Assembly (NCBI RefSeq): GCF_003597395.2
Contig: NC_133770.1
Span: forward strand, 78,781,548 to 78,845,547
DNA from: Chelonoidis abingdonii
Lineage: Eukaryota; Chordata; Testudines; Testudinidae
DNA length: 64,000 bases
Reading direction: 5' to 3'
Positions 1 through 10,500 of the stretch are shown here, one piece after another. The translations under genes were made by a program, and so were the position numbers. The notes under the pieces were generated by a model that worked only from the letters and a program-made list of their open reading frames with translations, searched no databases and was not told the DNA's origin. Position 1 is the stretch's first letter. Every line of letters begins with the position of its first letter.

Positions 1-47
<47 letters not shown>
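1..47. repeat. (TA)n microsatellite
   Basis: An uninterrupted alternating TA run starts at the first base of the window, so its true length is unknown. It ends where the sequence becomes TTTCTGC. Confidence 0.97.
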
Positions 48-49
<2 letters not shown>

Positions 50-1440
50 CTGCAATATTGGGACTGTTTTAATAAGTATTCTTCTTTGCGTTATTGTAAT
101 GCTAATGCAGGAGTTTGAATTTTAATTTGCAATATAATCCTAGAAGCAGGGCGAGAATTATTTAAAGGAGAAAGAAGAGCCATAGGTGAGCAAAAGAAAT
201 TTGGAAAGCATACCATAACTTTATGAGCTATCAAGCTGTTGGTGGAATGGTTTTGGAGTTACAGTGGCAAAACCAAGATAACAGCTGCTAAGTAGTTTTC
301 CAGAACCAAAATTCCGCTAGAGCTTTGCTCCTCTCTACCTGTAACTATAAACTAAAAAAAAGTCTCATCTGATTATAATGTTCAATAAACGTTGAGAAAC
401 AAAACACTTTATTTTTGTGAATAACTGGGGCTGCAATTTATTTCCTGACCCTACAGTGGTCAAAATGCAGAGGGAGGTGGAGGGGAGGGGAAGGGCTCTT
501 TTTGGATTTTTTTTTTATTAATGGTATCGTAATCTACTCTACTCTAAACTTGACTGCAATGCATACAATAGCAAAAGCTGCATAATTTTCCATCCTTCGT
601 AACAGAGGTAAGGTCCATCACCGAAACAGAATGTTGTCTAGGAATCAATATCTCAGGCACAGAAAGTTACATGTTTATATTCAATATAATTTCTATTGTT
701 AGTGATGATAGCCAATGCACTTAAGATAAGTGTTTCTAAATATTCACAAGGTTTACTACTGTGGAGCCCCTGAATCATTAATGTATTTGCATGGGCAAAG
801 TATGTTATTACATATTTCAGATTTATTAGAAACTAATGCAAATATGTCATAACCAATATTGGCTTTGACATTTTTTATTTTTATACCTTTTCAGTATAAA
901 ATAGCTAACTTTATTTAAACAAAGTGGTTTGAATAAAACAATTTTGTTTTGAAAATTGCAAAACTTTCTTCTAAGACTGAATTGGGAGATTTGTTGAAAC
1001 TGCCCCTTCTCTGTGAACAGTTTTGGTTTCAATTAATTGGCATTTTCAGATTTAATCACTTTTTCATCAGAAAATTCTTTACTAGTTCTGCTACACCGTA
1101 TTAACTGGCAGGCTCTGTGCTAATGCCATATGAGGCTTAACACTGGGGGGCGGGGAGAAGAAACACAAGGGGAGCTGAAAATGTAGTTTTGTCTGTGAGA
1201 GATGGGGCTAATTACCAGAAAAGTTGTCAGATTTCAGTCTGTTTTTATAAAGAGAAATAACTTGCTAGGCAACTATAGAAAGCATCTCAAAAAATCTGCT
1301 TTCAGTAAGTAAATTGCATTAGAGTAGCATGAACCAGGACTCCCTCTAGGGAGCTATAATCTGGGTTCATAGCATAGAAACAGCTCTGTGGAATACACAC
1401 CAGATCCTCAGCTGTTGTCAATCAGCTTTTACTTTATATT
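48..1440. other. Unassigned AT-rich sequence
   Basis: No gene or recognisable repeat was seen here. The only frames are around 60 codons long and have no familiar domain. Short A and T runs are scattered through it. Confidence 0.5.
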
Positions 1441-1446
1441 TGCATT

Positions 1447-1520
1447 GCACTGGGGTCTAGAGATCCAAATCCGGGATCAAGGCTCCATTATGCTAGGCAC
1501 AACAAGTACGCAAACAGAAC
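1447..1520 (-). repeat. Probable MIR/L2-type 3' tail fragment
   Basis: On the minus strand this contains a GCCTAGCATAATGG-like string followed by a decayed purine/pyrimidine tail. It resembles the 3' tail seen on the plus strand near 43793-43900, where the corresponding words are GCCTAGCACAATGG. The match is short and old, so the call is tentative. Confidence 0.4.
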
Positions 1521-1702
1521 CTCACATACATCTCAATGATTGTCCGTTGTATCCAGTGATGTCACAGCATCTATTTGTTCTCTTCTGGCTGTATAGTTTG
1601 ATCTCCAAGGAGCAAGGTTGTGAACAGATGTCCCATAGGAATGTGTAGGTTCCCACTGAGGACATGATGTGCTGCTTGGCTGCTTTTTCAATCATTTCTG
1701 TG

Positions 1703-1737
1703 GTGTGTGTGTGTGTGTGTCTGTCTGTCTGTCTGTC
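1703..1737. repeat. Compound (GT)n(CTGT)n microsatellite
   Basis: About nine GT units run directly into four CTGT units. The histidine/threonine and cysteine/valine-rich frames across it are products of this repeat. Confidence 0.95.
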
Positions 1738-1904
1738 CTTTCTCAAAGTGTTTACAACCTTTATTGATGGTTGCTGTCCATTCAGGTCTGTCCTTGGCTG
1801 TGTCTTTGAAGTTATCAGTATTTATGCCGTGTGAGTTGATATTCAGCTTGCAGGTGCTTTTGAAGCATTTATGTCGACCCCTTTCCTGTACTTTCTGAGT
1901 TTCA

Positions 1905-2215
1905 GTTCATCCTTGCGGACTTTTTTCCTGGAAGTATCATCGCCCATTTTGATATTGTGAACTCTCCATCTAAGCTGAGTTTTGATAAGCATTGCTTTGA
2001 TTCTGGTGATTCGTTCTTTTTCAAGAATGTTGATGTTTGACACTTTGTCTTGCCAGTGGACCTTCAGAGTAGAGCAAAGATAGAGCATGTGAAATTTTTC
2101 AAGTTGCTTGATGGGTCTGTGGTAAATTGCCCATTTTCCACACCTATATAAAAGAGATGCTGTCACTGCTGCGTTGTATATTGTCTGTAATGAGCTGGGT
2201 GAAACTTTATGGGAT
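1905..2215 (-). mobile_element. LINE fragment, C-terminal end of reverse-transcriptase ORF
   Basis: The minus-strand frame with stop near 1843 and Met at 2166 contains YHRPIKQLEKFHM, VHWQDKVSNI and AMLIKTQLRWRVHNIKMGDD. This is the order of motifs after the reverse-transcriptase core of a group of non-LTR retrotransposons: an R-x-IKQLE-x-FH segment, then RWQD, then LRWxGHVxRM. The usual glycine in the last motif has become valine. No catalytic core lies beside it, so only a truncated tail remains. I cannot place the clade securely; an RTE-like or L2-like origin is possible. Confidence 0.65.
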
Positions 2216-4815
2216 GGCTTAAAACCCCATTGAGGTTGATAGGTGTGAATTCATCCTTCAATTAACATAAATGTAAGCATAAGCCCCACCTTAGGCAAAA
2301 GGTGCATGTGTGAACCTGCCCAGCAGCTGGCTGAGTATTGTGTAGGGTAGATGAGCCTTGTCTGGACTAGGATTTTGGAGAACCTGGTTTGTTAACCAGG
2401 ACCTAATCCACTCAAGGCTATGTAAATGACAGTCACTTAAAGAGCTAGCTTCACAGCTTGCCTGTGAGGTAGGAAATTATCTCCATGTTCTGGATGGGGA
2501 AGTCAAAATTTGTACTTGTATGGCACTCATCACCACAGCAAAGCGACTTTCCAAAGGCAGTAACAGCAATTCTGTGGCCCAGTCAGGAAAATAATCTGAA
2601 TCTCCTGACTGCTGGTCCTGTAACCCCTGGGCCACTCTGCCTGTACAAAAGAACTTCGCAAAAAGTCCATTCTGACTTCCCAACTTTCATCATTAAAGTT
2701 CCATTACAAAGCTCACTAATCTTGTCAGCTGCAAGTCAACACTAATAAAACTCCAGTTTTGTCCCGATTTTTGCTTTTGCATGAAACTGAGGCTCAAAGC
2801 AGGTGCAAAGTGTCACATATGCTTTGTGCATATTCATGTAATTAAAATAGATAGTAATTTTCTCCTCTATCCCACATTAAAAAATTAGGTTTGCTAATGG
2901 GGTGGATTTCAAGCGTGTCCTAGTGTTTTCTTCCCCACAGTTTAAGGCTTTCATCTAGGATTCTCACAAAAATAACAGCAACACACACAATACACAAATG
3001 AACCAATCAAACCTTTAATGTAACCTGACTCCCATCTCACTTAGCAAATTCAAGAAGCTTGTTGTTGTACTTTTCTTATTGCATAATAACCTATGCAGCC
3101 TGATAAGTGCCACTATACAGGATGGGAACGGGGACTCATCATGCCTTTCTGTGGACTCATTAGGACCTCCTGCTAAGAGTGCTATCTTAATTAGAGATTA
3201 ACCTGACCACCTGAAAGTAATTCACACAGGCAGCCAGCTGTGGTATTCCAATTTCTTATCTGCCTGATTTTGGTCTGCCAGGTTTATCTCAGCAGAGACT
3301 CTTGTTGTTGACATTAACAATAAATATGTCATGTCCTGTGTTGCAGTCTTTTTCTTGGGTGGAATCAAGTTTCACTGTTCCCCTCAACGGGTGTTTTTGT
3401 GAAGAGGGGGAACAGTGGATATGATAAGTCATGAATTTGGTGATGAAATGTGAGGCATCAAATACGTGATAAGCCACTTCAGATAATCAAATTCCAAATC
3501 TGAAACACTTGCTTTTTTAGAAAAAAGTCCCCCCACATAAGGGGCCAAATTCAGAGTTGATCTGTTAATTCTACCTGTTTATGCTAATTTACTTAGTCAT
3601 AGTCCCTTGAATCTACTTACATCCGCTTTACTCATGTTGAAAGGATTCTAAGTTGATGTAACTTACACATCAAAAAACTGGAAGGTGTAAATTAAAATAG
3701 GTATGTGCTACTTTAACTTGCACCTTCTTACACTCTCTTGGTAACTTTTTCTTCCTGTATGCGTGTCTCTGGTCCTTTTCTGCATGAATTATCCCAATAT
3801 AATAATTGAGTCCACCTTAGACTCGGTGGATATAAGTCAGAGATGAGGTGTAAGGCTGCTGTCTGTTACATTTTGGTAAAAGGGAGATTGTCTGTGGCAG
3901 TTCAAAAGAGTCTAAGTGGATGGAGCATACAATCCAAGCAGGCTGCTCAAACAAAATTACAACTTGGACACCCTATAGATTTGCTTAGATTTAGCTCTGA
4001 ATTTAGCTCACATACTGCAAGTCATCTGTCTCTCTCTTACCCAAGCACATTCCTTGAAAATTAAGAATTAACAAAATTAGACAATATCTGCCATGCTATC
4101 TGAGGTTTATGGAACATAATCTTTTATGGGATCTGTTCTCCTCACTTGCCAGTGTAATGCCTATTGCTCGGAGAACGTAATGTACAGTACTTCTCAGCAT
4201 GTTGATCCTCCATGTCAATAGTAATACCTTGTAAAGCTTTCATTTGTTTTGAACCTTTCACACAGAGGACTCCCAATGTGCTTTACATATATACAGTATA
4301 GCTACATGAACCACCCAGCTATCTCTGGGGAGGCACATGGCAGCTGATTAACAGAACAAAGCAATCTTCTATAACAGTTTTTAAGAGCTGCAGAGTAGTT
4401 CCTCCAATTAAATGTGTAAGGGAAGTTTTAGGTGGGCAGAAAGACTCTATGTAAAATTTGGCCAAGAGACTGGGATTAAGGTCCCTGGCTGCTCCACATC
4501 TACTTTTAAGGATATAACTGCATTTTAAAATATCAGCTAGTCTTAGAGATACTAACTTTAATTTTATTGTCTTGGAGAAGGTTCCATTTCTGGAGAAACT
4601 GTCAGCTTGAAGTTTTTTAGATTGAGTAATTTAACCCAGAGATGTATTAAGTGCTGATGAGCCTTTCCGTTATTGCTAGCTGCCTCTGACAGAAGCAAGT
4701 TCTGTTTCTTTAGTCATTTTAATTTAATATCAAAGCTGTCTTTAAGCAGTAGGTTTTTGATATCTGTGTCTTAATCTGTTGCCCTGAATTTTTACTACTA
4801 CTTTTATTTTTTTGA
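2216..4815. other. Unassigned sequence
   Basis: No gene was found. Frames reach 86 codons at most and look random. Around 3541-3720 there are phrases such as GGGGCCAAATTCAGAG that recur in small inverted-repeat elements of reptile genomes, but I could not fix the ends of any element. Confidence 0.45.
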
Positions 4816-4819
4816 GAAT

Positions 4820-5990
4820 GCATTTGGTTTGAGCATTGGCCCGTTAAACCCAGGGTTGTGAGTTCAATCCCTGAGGGGGGCATTTAGAGATCTGGGGCAA
4901 AAATCTGTCTGGGGATTGGTCCTGCTGCGAGCAGGGGTTTGGACTAGATGACCTCCTGAGGTCCCTTCTATCCGAGACCAATGCAGGTTCGAGTAAGGAT
5001 TTGATTGAGAGAGGAAAATCAAAACGAAAACAGATTATAATTCAAAACCAAGTGGCTGTTTATTAATGGGGAATGAGTTGCAACTTGGGCTGGGGAGGAG
5101 CACTTTTACCAACTAACAATACTATCAGAACAAGAATATACACACAACTTGAAACAGTCTATTTACATCCAATAACAAGAAACCAAGCAATTTTATAATC
5201 AACTGCTCACTAAAAACCAGAGCAGATACACAAACCAAGTAAACTGTACACACTAATTGAATACTATGAAAATACACCAACTAACCACAATAGCAATTAA
5301 TACAACAATTTGACTCTCATATACTATATAAACAACTTGGTACCAAGTAAGGGAAGGGGAAAAGGGAAGAAGTTAAACAGGGTAGCTACAGAAATTAAAA
5401 TGCACATACCACACTCCAGGTGCAGCTGACCAGCAGTACAGACACTGAGGACATGGCGAATTGGGGAGGGGAAGTAATTCAAAGAACCAAAATGACACGA
5501 CACGAGCCAGCTAAATCCAGAGGAGACCCTGGCTGGAAGGGTGATCAGGCCTTCCAGCTAACATGCAGATACTCCTGTAGATTTTGGCATGAGATACAGT
5601 TTTAGTCGAAGACTCTTACTTGTGTCAGCATCCAATTGGTCCCTAGCTCCTTCGCCAACCAGGTTCCAAGCTGGTGCCCTCTATGTCAATGGGAGCTGCA
5701 CCTGGCACACTACTTTTGCACACAGCTCTATGCTTCTGCACACAGCACCAGCTTGACCTTTTGACTGACAGAAGGTTCAAGAACAGGCACACTGGTATTT
5801 TTGCACATGGCGCTAGCCTGACCCTTAGGTGACCAGGGAAAAGAGCGGGAATAGGCACATGGCACGATGGTGTTGCATACGGTACCAATGTGACATTTTG
5901 ACCAACAATTGGCCAAACAGACGCCATGTTTGAGCATAGGCTTTAGGGCTGCAACACCTTCCAACCCTGATATTCTATGATTCTATGTGC
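4820..5990 (+). mobile_element. tRNA-derived SINE (Cry-like), split by an LTR insertion
   Basis: The left part, 4820-4968, has a decayed tRNA-like head (TTTGGTTTGAGCATTGGCC), a B-box-like GAGTTCAATCC at 4860-4870, and the body words GGGATTGGTCCTGCTGCGAGCAGG, split here across 4914-4936, and GGACTAGATGACCTCC. The right part, 5957-5990, carries the tail CCAACCCTGATATTCTATGA with the TTCTATGA repeat. Removing 4969-5961 joins the two halves cleanly. I recognise the family from memory as the cryptodiran turtle Cry SINE with a CR1-like 3' tail. The A box is degenerate, so it is probably silent. This is not a tRNA gene. Confidence 0.8.
4969..5956 (-). mobile_element. Probable solo LTR of an endogenous retrovirus-like element
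   Basis: The 988-bp insert lies inside the SINE and is flanked by an exact 5-bp duplication, CCTTC, at 4964-4968 and 5957-5961. Read on the minus strand it begins TGTTGCAGCC and ends GGATA, close to the TG...CA ends of LTRs with one changed base. On that strand an A/T-rich TTTATATAG lies near 5320-5330 and an AATAAA signal at 5059-5064, about 95 bases before the end. This is the expected order for U3, R and U5. No gag, pol or env frame is present. The LTR ends and the signals are seen directly; the retroviral class is not determined. Confidence 0.7.
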
Positions 5991-6323
5991 TTAGCACCTT
6001 AGAAAATTTGGGCCTTCATATTGTAAAAAAGAGATGTGAGATTTTTCTGACTTATGGTCATTGATTCTGTTGGTTTTAGAGAATGAAAGGTATCTGTCTC
6101 AAGCTTTCTAGACTTACCCTGTGCATGCACATTGAATGTATACACAGCAAAAAAAAGACCCACAGCAGTGAGTCTCAGAGACAAGGTTAACTGTCTTGGG
6201 CTCATGCTGTGGGGCTAAAAATAGCAGTGTAGACATTTGGAGCTTGGGCTCTAGCCTGAGCCGGAATGAGAGCATAGACCTGGCACCAGAATCTAGGAGC
6301 CCTTACCAGCTCCCTTGCAGTTA
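5991..6323. other. Unassigned sequence with a small repeat-like patch
   Basis: Most of it is unremarkable. From about 6195 to 6290 the words AATAGCAGTGTAGACAT and GAGCTTGGGCTCTAGCC resemble a short inverted-repeat element common in turtle sequence as I remember it. The ends could not be set. Confidence 0.4.
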
Positions 6324-7261
6324 GGGTTGCCAGCTTTATACTCTCACACAACGGAACACCTTTGGCCGCCCCCTCTCACTCTATCCCCCCTCCCTCTGTC
6401 TCTCGCTCTCCCCACTGTCATTCACTCGCTCATTTTCACCGGGCTGGTTCAGGTGGTTGGGGTGAAGGTGTTGAGGGCTCCAGCTGGGGGTGCAGGCTCT
6501 GGGGTGGGGCCAGGAATGAGGGGTTTGGCGTGCAGGACGGGGCTCCAGGCTGGGACAGTGGGTTGGGGTGCAGGGGGAGTGAGAGCTCCAGCTGGGGGTG
6601 TAGGCTCTGGGGTGGGGTTGGGGATGAGGGATTTGAGGTCTAGGAAGGTGCTCTGAGTTGGGACGAAGGGATTCAGAGGTTGGGAGGGGGATCAGGACTG
6701 GGGGTGGCAGGGTGAGGGCTCCAGCTGGAGGTGCAGGCACTGGGGTGGAGCTGAGGATGAGGGATTTGGGATGCAGGAGAATGCTCCAGGCTGAGATAAA
6801 GGGATTCAGACAACAGGAGCGGGGTCAGGGCTGGGGAAGGAGGTTGGAGCACAGGAAGGGGTGCAGGGTCTGGGTGGCACTTACCTCAGGCAGCTCCTGG
6901 AAGCAGTGGCATGTTCCCCCTCTGGCTCCTATGTGGAGGCATGTCCAGAAAGCTCTGTGCGCTGCTCCATCTGCAGGCACTGCTCCTGTAGATCCCATTG
7001 GCCTCAGTTTCTGGCCAATGGGAGCTGCAGAGCTGGTGCTTGGGATGGGGGCAGCACATGGCGCCCCCTGGCTGCCCCTAGGCCTAGGAACCGGAGAACA
7101 GACATGCTGCTGCTTCTGGGAGCCACATGGAGCCAAGGCAGGCAGGGAGCCTGCCTTAGCCCACCAACTGGCATTTTAACAGCCCAATCAGCTGTGCTGA
7201 CGGGAGCTGCAAGGGTCCCTTTTTGACCAGGCATTCTGGTCGAACAGACACTTGGCAACAC
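6324..7261. mobile_element. GC-rich non-autonomous DNA element, possibly hAT-type
   Basis: The ends are inverted: GGGTTGCCA at the left and CTTGGCAACAC at the right. The flanks TGCAGTTA (6316-6323) and TGCAACCT (7262-7269) share the first four bases and differ mostly by transitions, so an 8-bp duplication is only suggested. The interior from 6477 to about 6840 is a decayed tandem array in which GCTCCAGCTGG recurs at 6477, 6585 and 6718, giving units of about 108-133 bp. The many overlapping frames here (up to 173 codons at 6658-7179) are G-rich products of this array and show no domain. Confidence 0.6.
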
Positions 7262-7269
7262 TGCAACCT

Positions 7270-8605
7270 CTCTGAGTTGTGTCTAGTAAATGCCAAACAC
7301 AGCTGCAAACCTGTCCCCTAAAGGTTGCACTTAGGGCAGTTGCAATTTTGGCCCCTGGTGAAGTGTAGAGCTGACTTGGGGCTATCCCACACTCCACTGA
7401 CTAGCTATGGCTCCCAAGTGTTCAGCTGCTAAATGAGAACAGCTGGAGTGCAAGAGTTCTATGGCCACACCCTCTTATTAACCCTGAAAGGCCCCCATTG
7501 CCAGGGAACCTAAGCATAGGACCCAGCTGAGGAACTGTGGCTGCTTTTGAGCCACTAGCAGAGAATCTGGGCCTAATTTTGTGTGTGCACAACTAATTTC
7601 ATAATTTTGTAATATTTATACATCTGTTCTCGCATGGGAGTTCATTTACAAAAGCATTGACTCACCCACTCAGCTTTGCTTGGGGAGCTTCTCATCAGAA
7701 CTGTTTTTATGATGACTCTGATAAATACAAGGAAATTAGACTGGAAGAACTGATTCAGGAAAGTGTTGGGAGTTTGTATTCAAAAAGTGGTGCCTGGTTT
7801 GGGAGCCTAGGAAAAGCTTGATTATTTTGTAGCCGATATAATCTGGTTTTATGAGAGCCTAACCCTAAAATGACATCTCAGTGTGTTTTCAAAATTGATC
7901 AACTAAAAGTAAAATGTTGCCTTTTTGCAGAAAAACAAACACTGCTTACCAAAGTGGTGTAAAACCATTTCTCTCCCCTTTCTCACTTCCAGTGTTTGGG
8001 GGTGCTTCAGGGAAGAGTGGTGATGTAGGGGTATCGTCCAGCAGCCAGGAAGTTTAGAAGAATTCTATTTCTAATATAAAAATGTTTTATATTCACAAGA
8101 GAAAAGCAAAAGATTGTGGGCATCCAATTTAGAGTTTCTGATTCTGATTTCACTTACACCAGTCACTGACTTCAATAGTTAATCTTTTTTAAAAAACAGC
8201 ATTTACTATGAGTCTATAACAACATCTCCTGTAACAGACTGCTTTGAATGAAAAAACACTTCAAACTAATTTTGTCTTTCTAGGGAACAACAGAAGTTCA
8301 CCTGACCATTAACCTACACTCTGCCCTCTCTTACCTGGTTTTGATTAATTAACGTGTAATATAGTTTATATTGCTATTTATATTTCCTCTATTCAATTAC
8401 ACCTCATCTCTCACTGAGTGGGATAATAATAGAGCCACGCAGACCAATATATAAGTATAGAGATACTGACGTTGAGCCAAGATTCCTGACTATTGCAAAG
8501 AAAAATGCTCATGCATCGTAAATCAATGGAACACAGTGCACAGGTACCATATTTTGTTGAAACAAAAGTCAGTCGTGTTCACTCTGAGATATGAACAATA
8601 ATAGT
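7270..8605. other. Unassigned sequence
   Basis: No gene, clear repeat or regulatory site was recognised. Base composition drops back to AT-rich directly after the GC-rich element. Confidence 0.5.
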
Positions 8606-8611
8606 AACAGA

Positions 8612-8705
8612 GGGACCGTCACAAGAGACAAGGTGAGTGAGGTAATATCTTTTATTGGACCAGCTTCTATGGGTGAGAGAGACAAGCTTTTGTGTTTACA
8701 CCACT
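8612..8705. repeat. Probable dispersed repeat fragment
   Basis: The phrases AGACAAGGTGAGTGAGGTAA, ATCTTTTATTGGACCAGCTT and GGTGAGAGAGACAAGCTTTT match, from memory, a common turtle interspersed repeat. I cannot name the class. No ends or target duplication were seen. Confidence 0.4.
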
Positions 8706-9344
8706 GCATATGACATCTCAAAAGGACTATTTACTCTTTGTAAATGTGTGCTTAAGATAAAAAATGTTAGACGAGGGAGGAATGGCTTTTAACATTTCAA
8801 AAATGAAAAGAATGAAAACAATTTACATTCTTTCCTAGTAGTCTAGAAAACCTCACAATAAGGTAAACTGGAGAAATGACTCAGTAGGTCCACGTGAACA
8901 GACAGTTGTGGTTTAGTGATTAATAAACCTTTATTTCTTTCTGAAGTAAACCTCTGAATAACACCCAAGTCTTTAAATGGATTCTCTGAAACTCTTTGGT
9001 CTGCAGGTTGGATTAGAAATCTCTATTGTTTTTTAACAAAAAAAATGACTTATTTCCTATTTAGGACAGAAATTGCATCAACAGTCTTCCTTACAGTATT
9101 TCAGCACTACTACTTCTGGCCCAGGGGTTGGAACCATGAAATAGGCAAGTATCAAAGTTAACCTTTTCATTTCATCCACATGGCATATAGATTGAATAAA
9201 ACAGAATCAAAGAGCAGAAGGTAGATTTGGGCAAGATCTTCCAAAAGATTTTCCTCATGACTTTAACGGCCTTGTAGGGCCATGATTTGCAGGGTGATCA
9301 GCACCTACTGATAATCAGGCTCTTTTAAGGTATCTCAAGTTGCC
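8706..9344. other. Unassigned AT-rich sequence
   Basis: Nothing beyond short chance frames was seen. Confidence 0.5.
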
Positions 9345-10275
9345 TATGCTCCCAACAGCAGTTCAGAATACTCAGCCTTTCTGGAGATAGTGGGATCGGT
9401 GCTCAACAGAGTCCCACCTACCGACTCTGTAGTTCTAAGGAGGGACCTCAGCGCTCATGTGGGGAACAATGGAGATATCTGGAGGGTAGTGACTGAGAAG
9501 AATGGCCTCCTTGGTCTGGACCCGAGAGGTGAGTTGTTATTGGACTTCTGTGCTAGTCATGAATTGTCCATAACGAATACCATGTTCGAACACGAGGTTG
9601 CTCCTAAATGTACTTGGTACCAGAGCACCTTGGGCCAAAGATCATCTTCATAGTTGTCTCGTTTGACCTAAGGCCGTATGTTCTGAACATCGGGTGAAGA
9701 GATGGGCAGAGCTGACAACCAATCACCATTTGGTGGTGAGCTGGATCTAATGCATGGGCTGCTGGCCAAATAGACACAGAAGGCTCAAATGATCAGTGCA
9801 AGTCACCTGGGAATGTCTTGTGAAGGACCCTGTGTGCAAAGACTTCAATTCCCACCTTTGGAAGAGCTTCTCTTGTATCCTAGGTGAGGTCTTGGACACT
9901 GAGTCCAAGTGGACCATGTGAAGGGCCTCAATCATTCAGGCAGCCATGACAAGCTGTGGCTACTTCTCTGGATTGAGAGGAGCCAGTTGTGGTGGGTCAG
10001 GCGTCTGATAAGGATGCCCCTGGGGAGGCTTCCATTGGAACTATACCGGGCGTGACTCACTGAGTGGAGGCCCTGAGGTCGACCCAGGATGCGCTTGAGG
10101 GATTATATTTCCCAGCTGGCTTGGGAATGCTGGGGAATCCCCCAGGAGGAGCTGAAAACTGTTCCAGAGAAAAAGGAGGTCTGGTCCTCCCTATTCTCCA
10201 TGCTGCCACTGCAAACCTCACCAGGAAAAGCGGCATAAAGGAAAGAAGCTGGGCACCCAAAACCACTAGTTACTT
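9345..10275 (+). mobile_element. Internally deleted LINE: endonuclease fragment joined to ORF C-terminus
   Basis: The frame from about 9387 reads VLNRVPPTDSVV, then LRRDLSAHVGNNG, then LLLDFCASHELSITNTMF and CTWYQSTLGQRSS. This is the middle of an apurinic-endonuclease-type domain: the L-x-GDFNAHVG box (here with GDFN changed to RDLS), the LLDFC and NT-F motifs, and the CTW motif. From about 9975 a second block reads RSQLWWVRRLIRMPLGRLP, then GRPRMRLRDYISQLAWE, with two TGA stops between them; this is the extreme C-terminus of the same kind of ORF. The whole reverse transcriptase that should lie between is missing. Changed key residues, frameshifts and stops show it is dead. Clade not assigned. 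Confidence 0.7.
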
Positions 10276-10329
10276 CTGAAAATCTTGGCCATGGAGGCTA
10301 ACCGGTGACTGCAAGTCTATCTCATAATG

Positions 10330-10448
10330 ACGAGGAGTCCAGTGGCACCTTAAAGACTAACAGATTTATTTGGGCAAATAAATCTGTTAGTCTTTAAGAT
10401 ACCACCAGACTCATTGTTTTTGTGGATACATACACGGCTACCCCTCTG
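10330..10448. mobile_element. Penelope-like element end with inverted arms (tentative)
   Basis: Two oppositely oriented copies of a short sequence meet here. The left arm contains GTGGCACCTTAAAGACTAAC and the right arm GTTAGTCTTTAAGATACCAC, followed by GGATACATACACGGCTACCC. The core arms at 10349-10371 and 10376-10398 are perfectly complementary over 23 bp with a 4-base loop. I recognise these phrases as the ends of a turtle repeat that in longer copies encodes a GIY-YIG-type protein; that link is from memory. Confidence 0.5.
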
Positions 10449-10479
10449 ATACCTGTCTCATAATGATGTCTATTGTATT

Positions 10480-10500
10480 TTCCTCCTCCTCCTCCTCCTG
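10480..10500. repeat. (TCC)n microsatellite
   Basis: Six to seven TCC units in a row. Confidence 0.9.

Noticed and set aside
4820..4890. Possible tRNA gene
   Set aside because: The B-box-like sequence is present, but there is no cloverleaf and it continues into a SINE body and tail.
6315..7261. Open frames up to 173 codons in a GC-rich island
   Set aside because: The island is a transposon-like element with a degenerate tandem array; frames are open on both strands because stop codons are rare at this composition.
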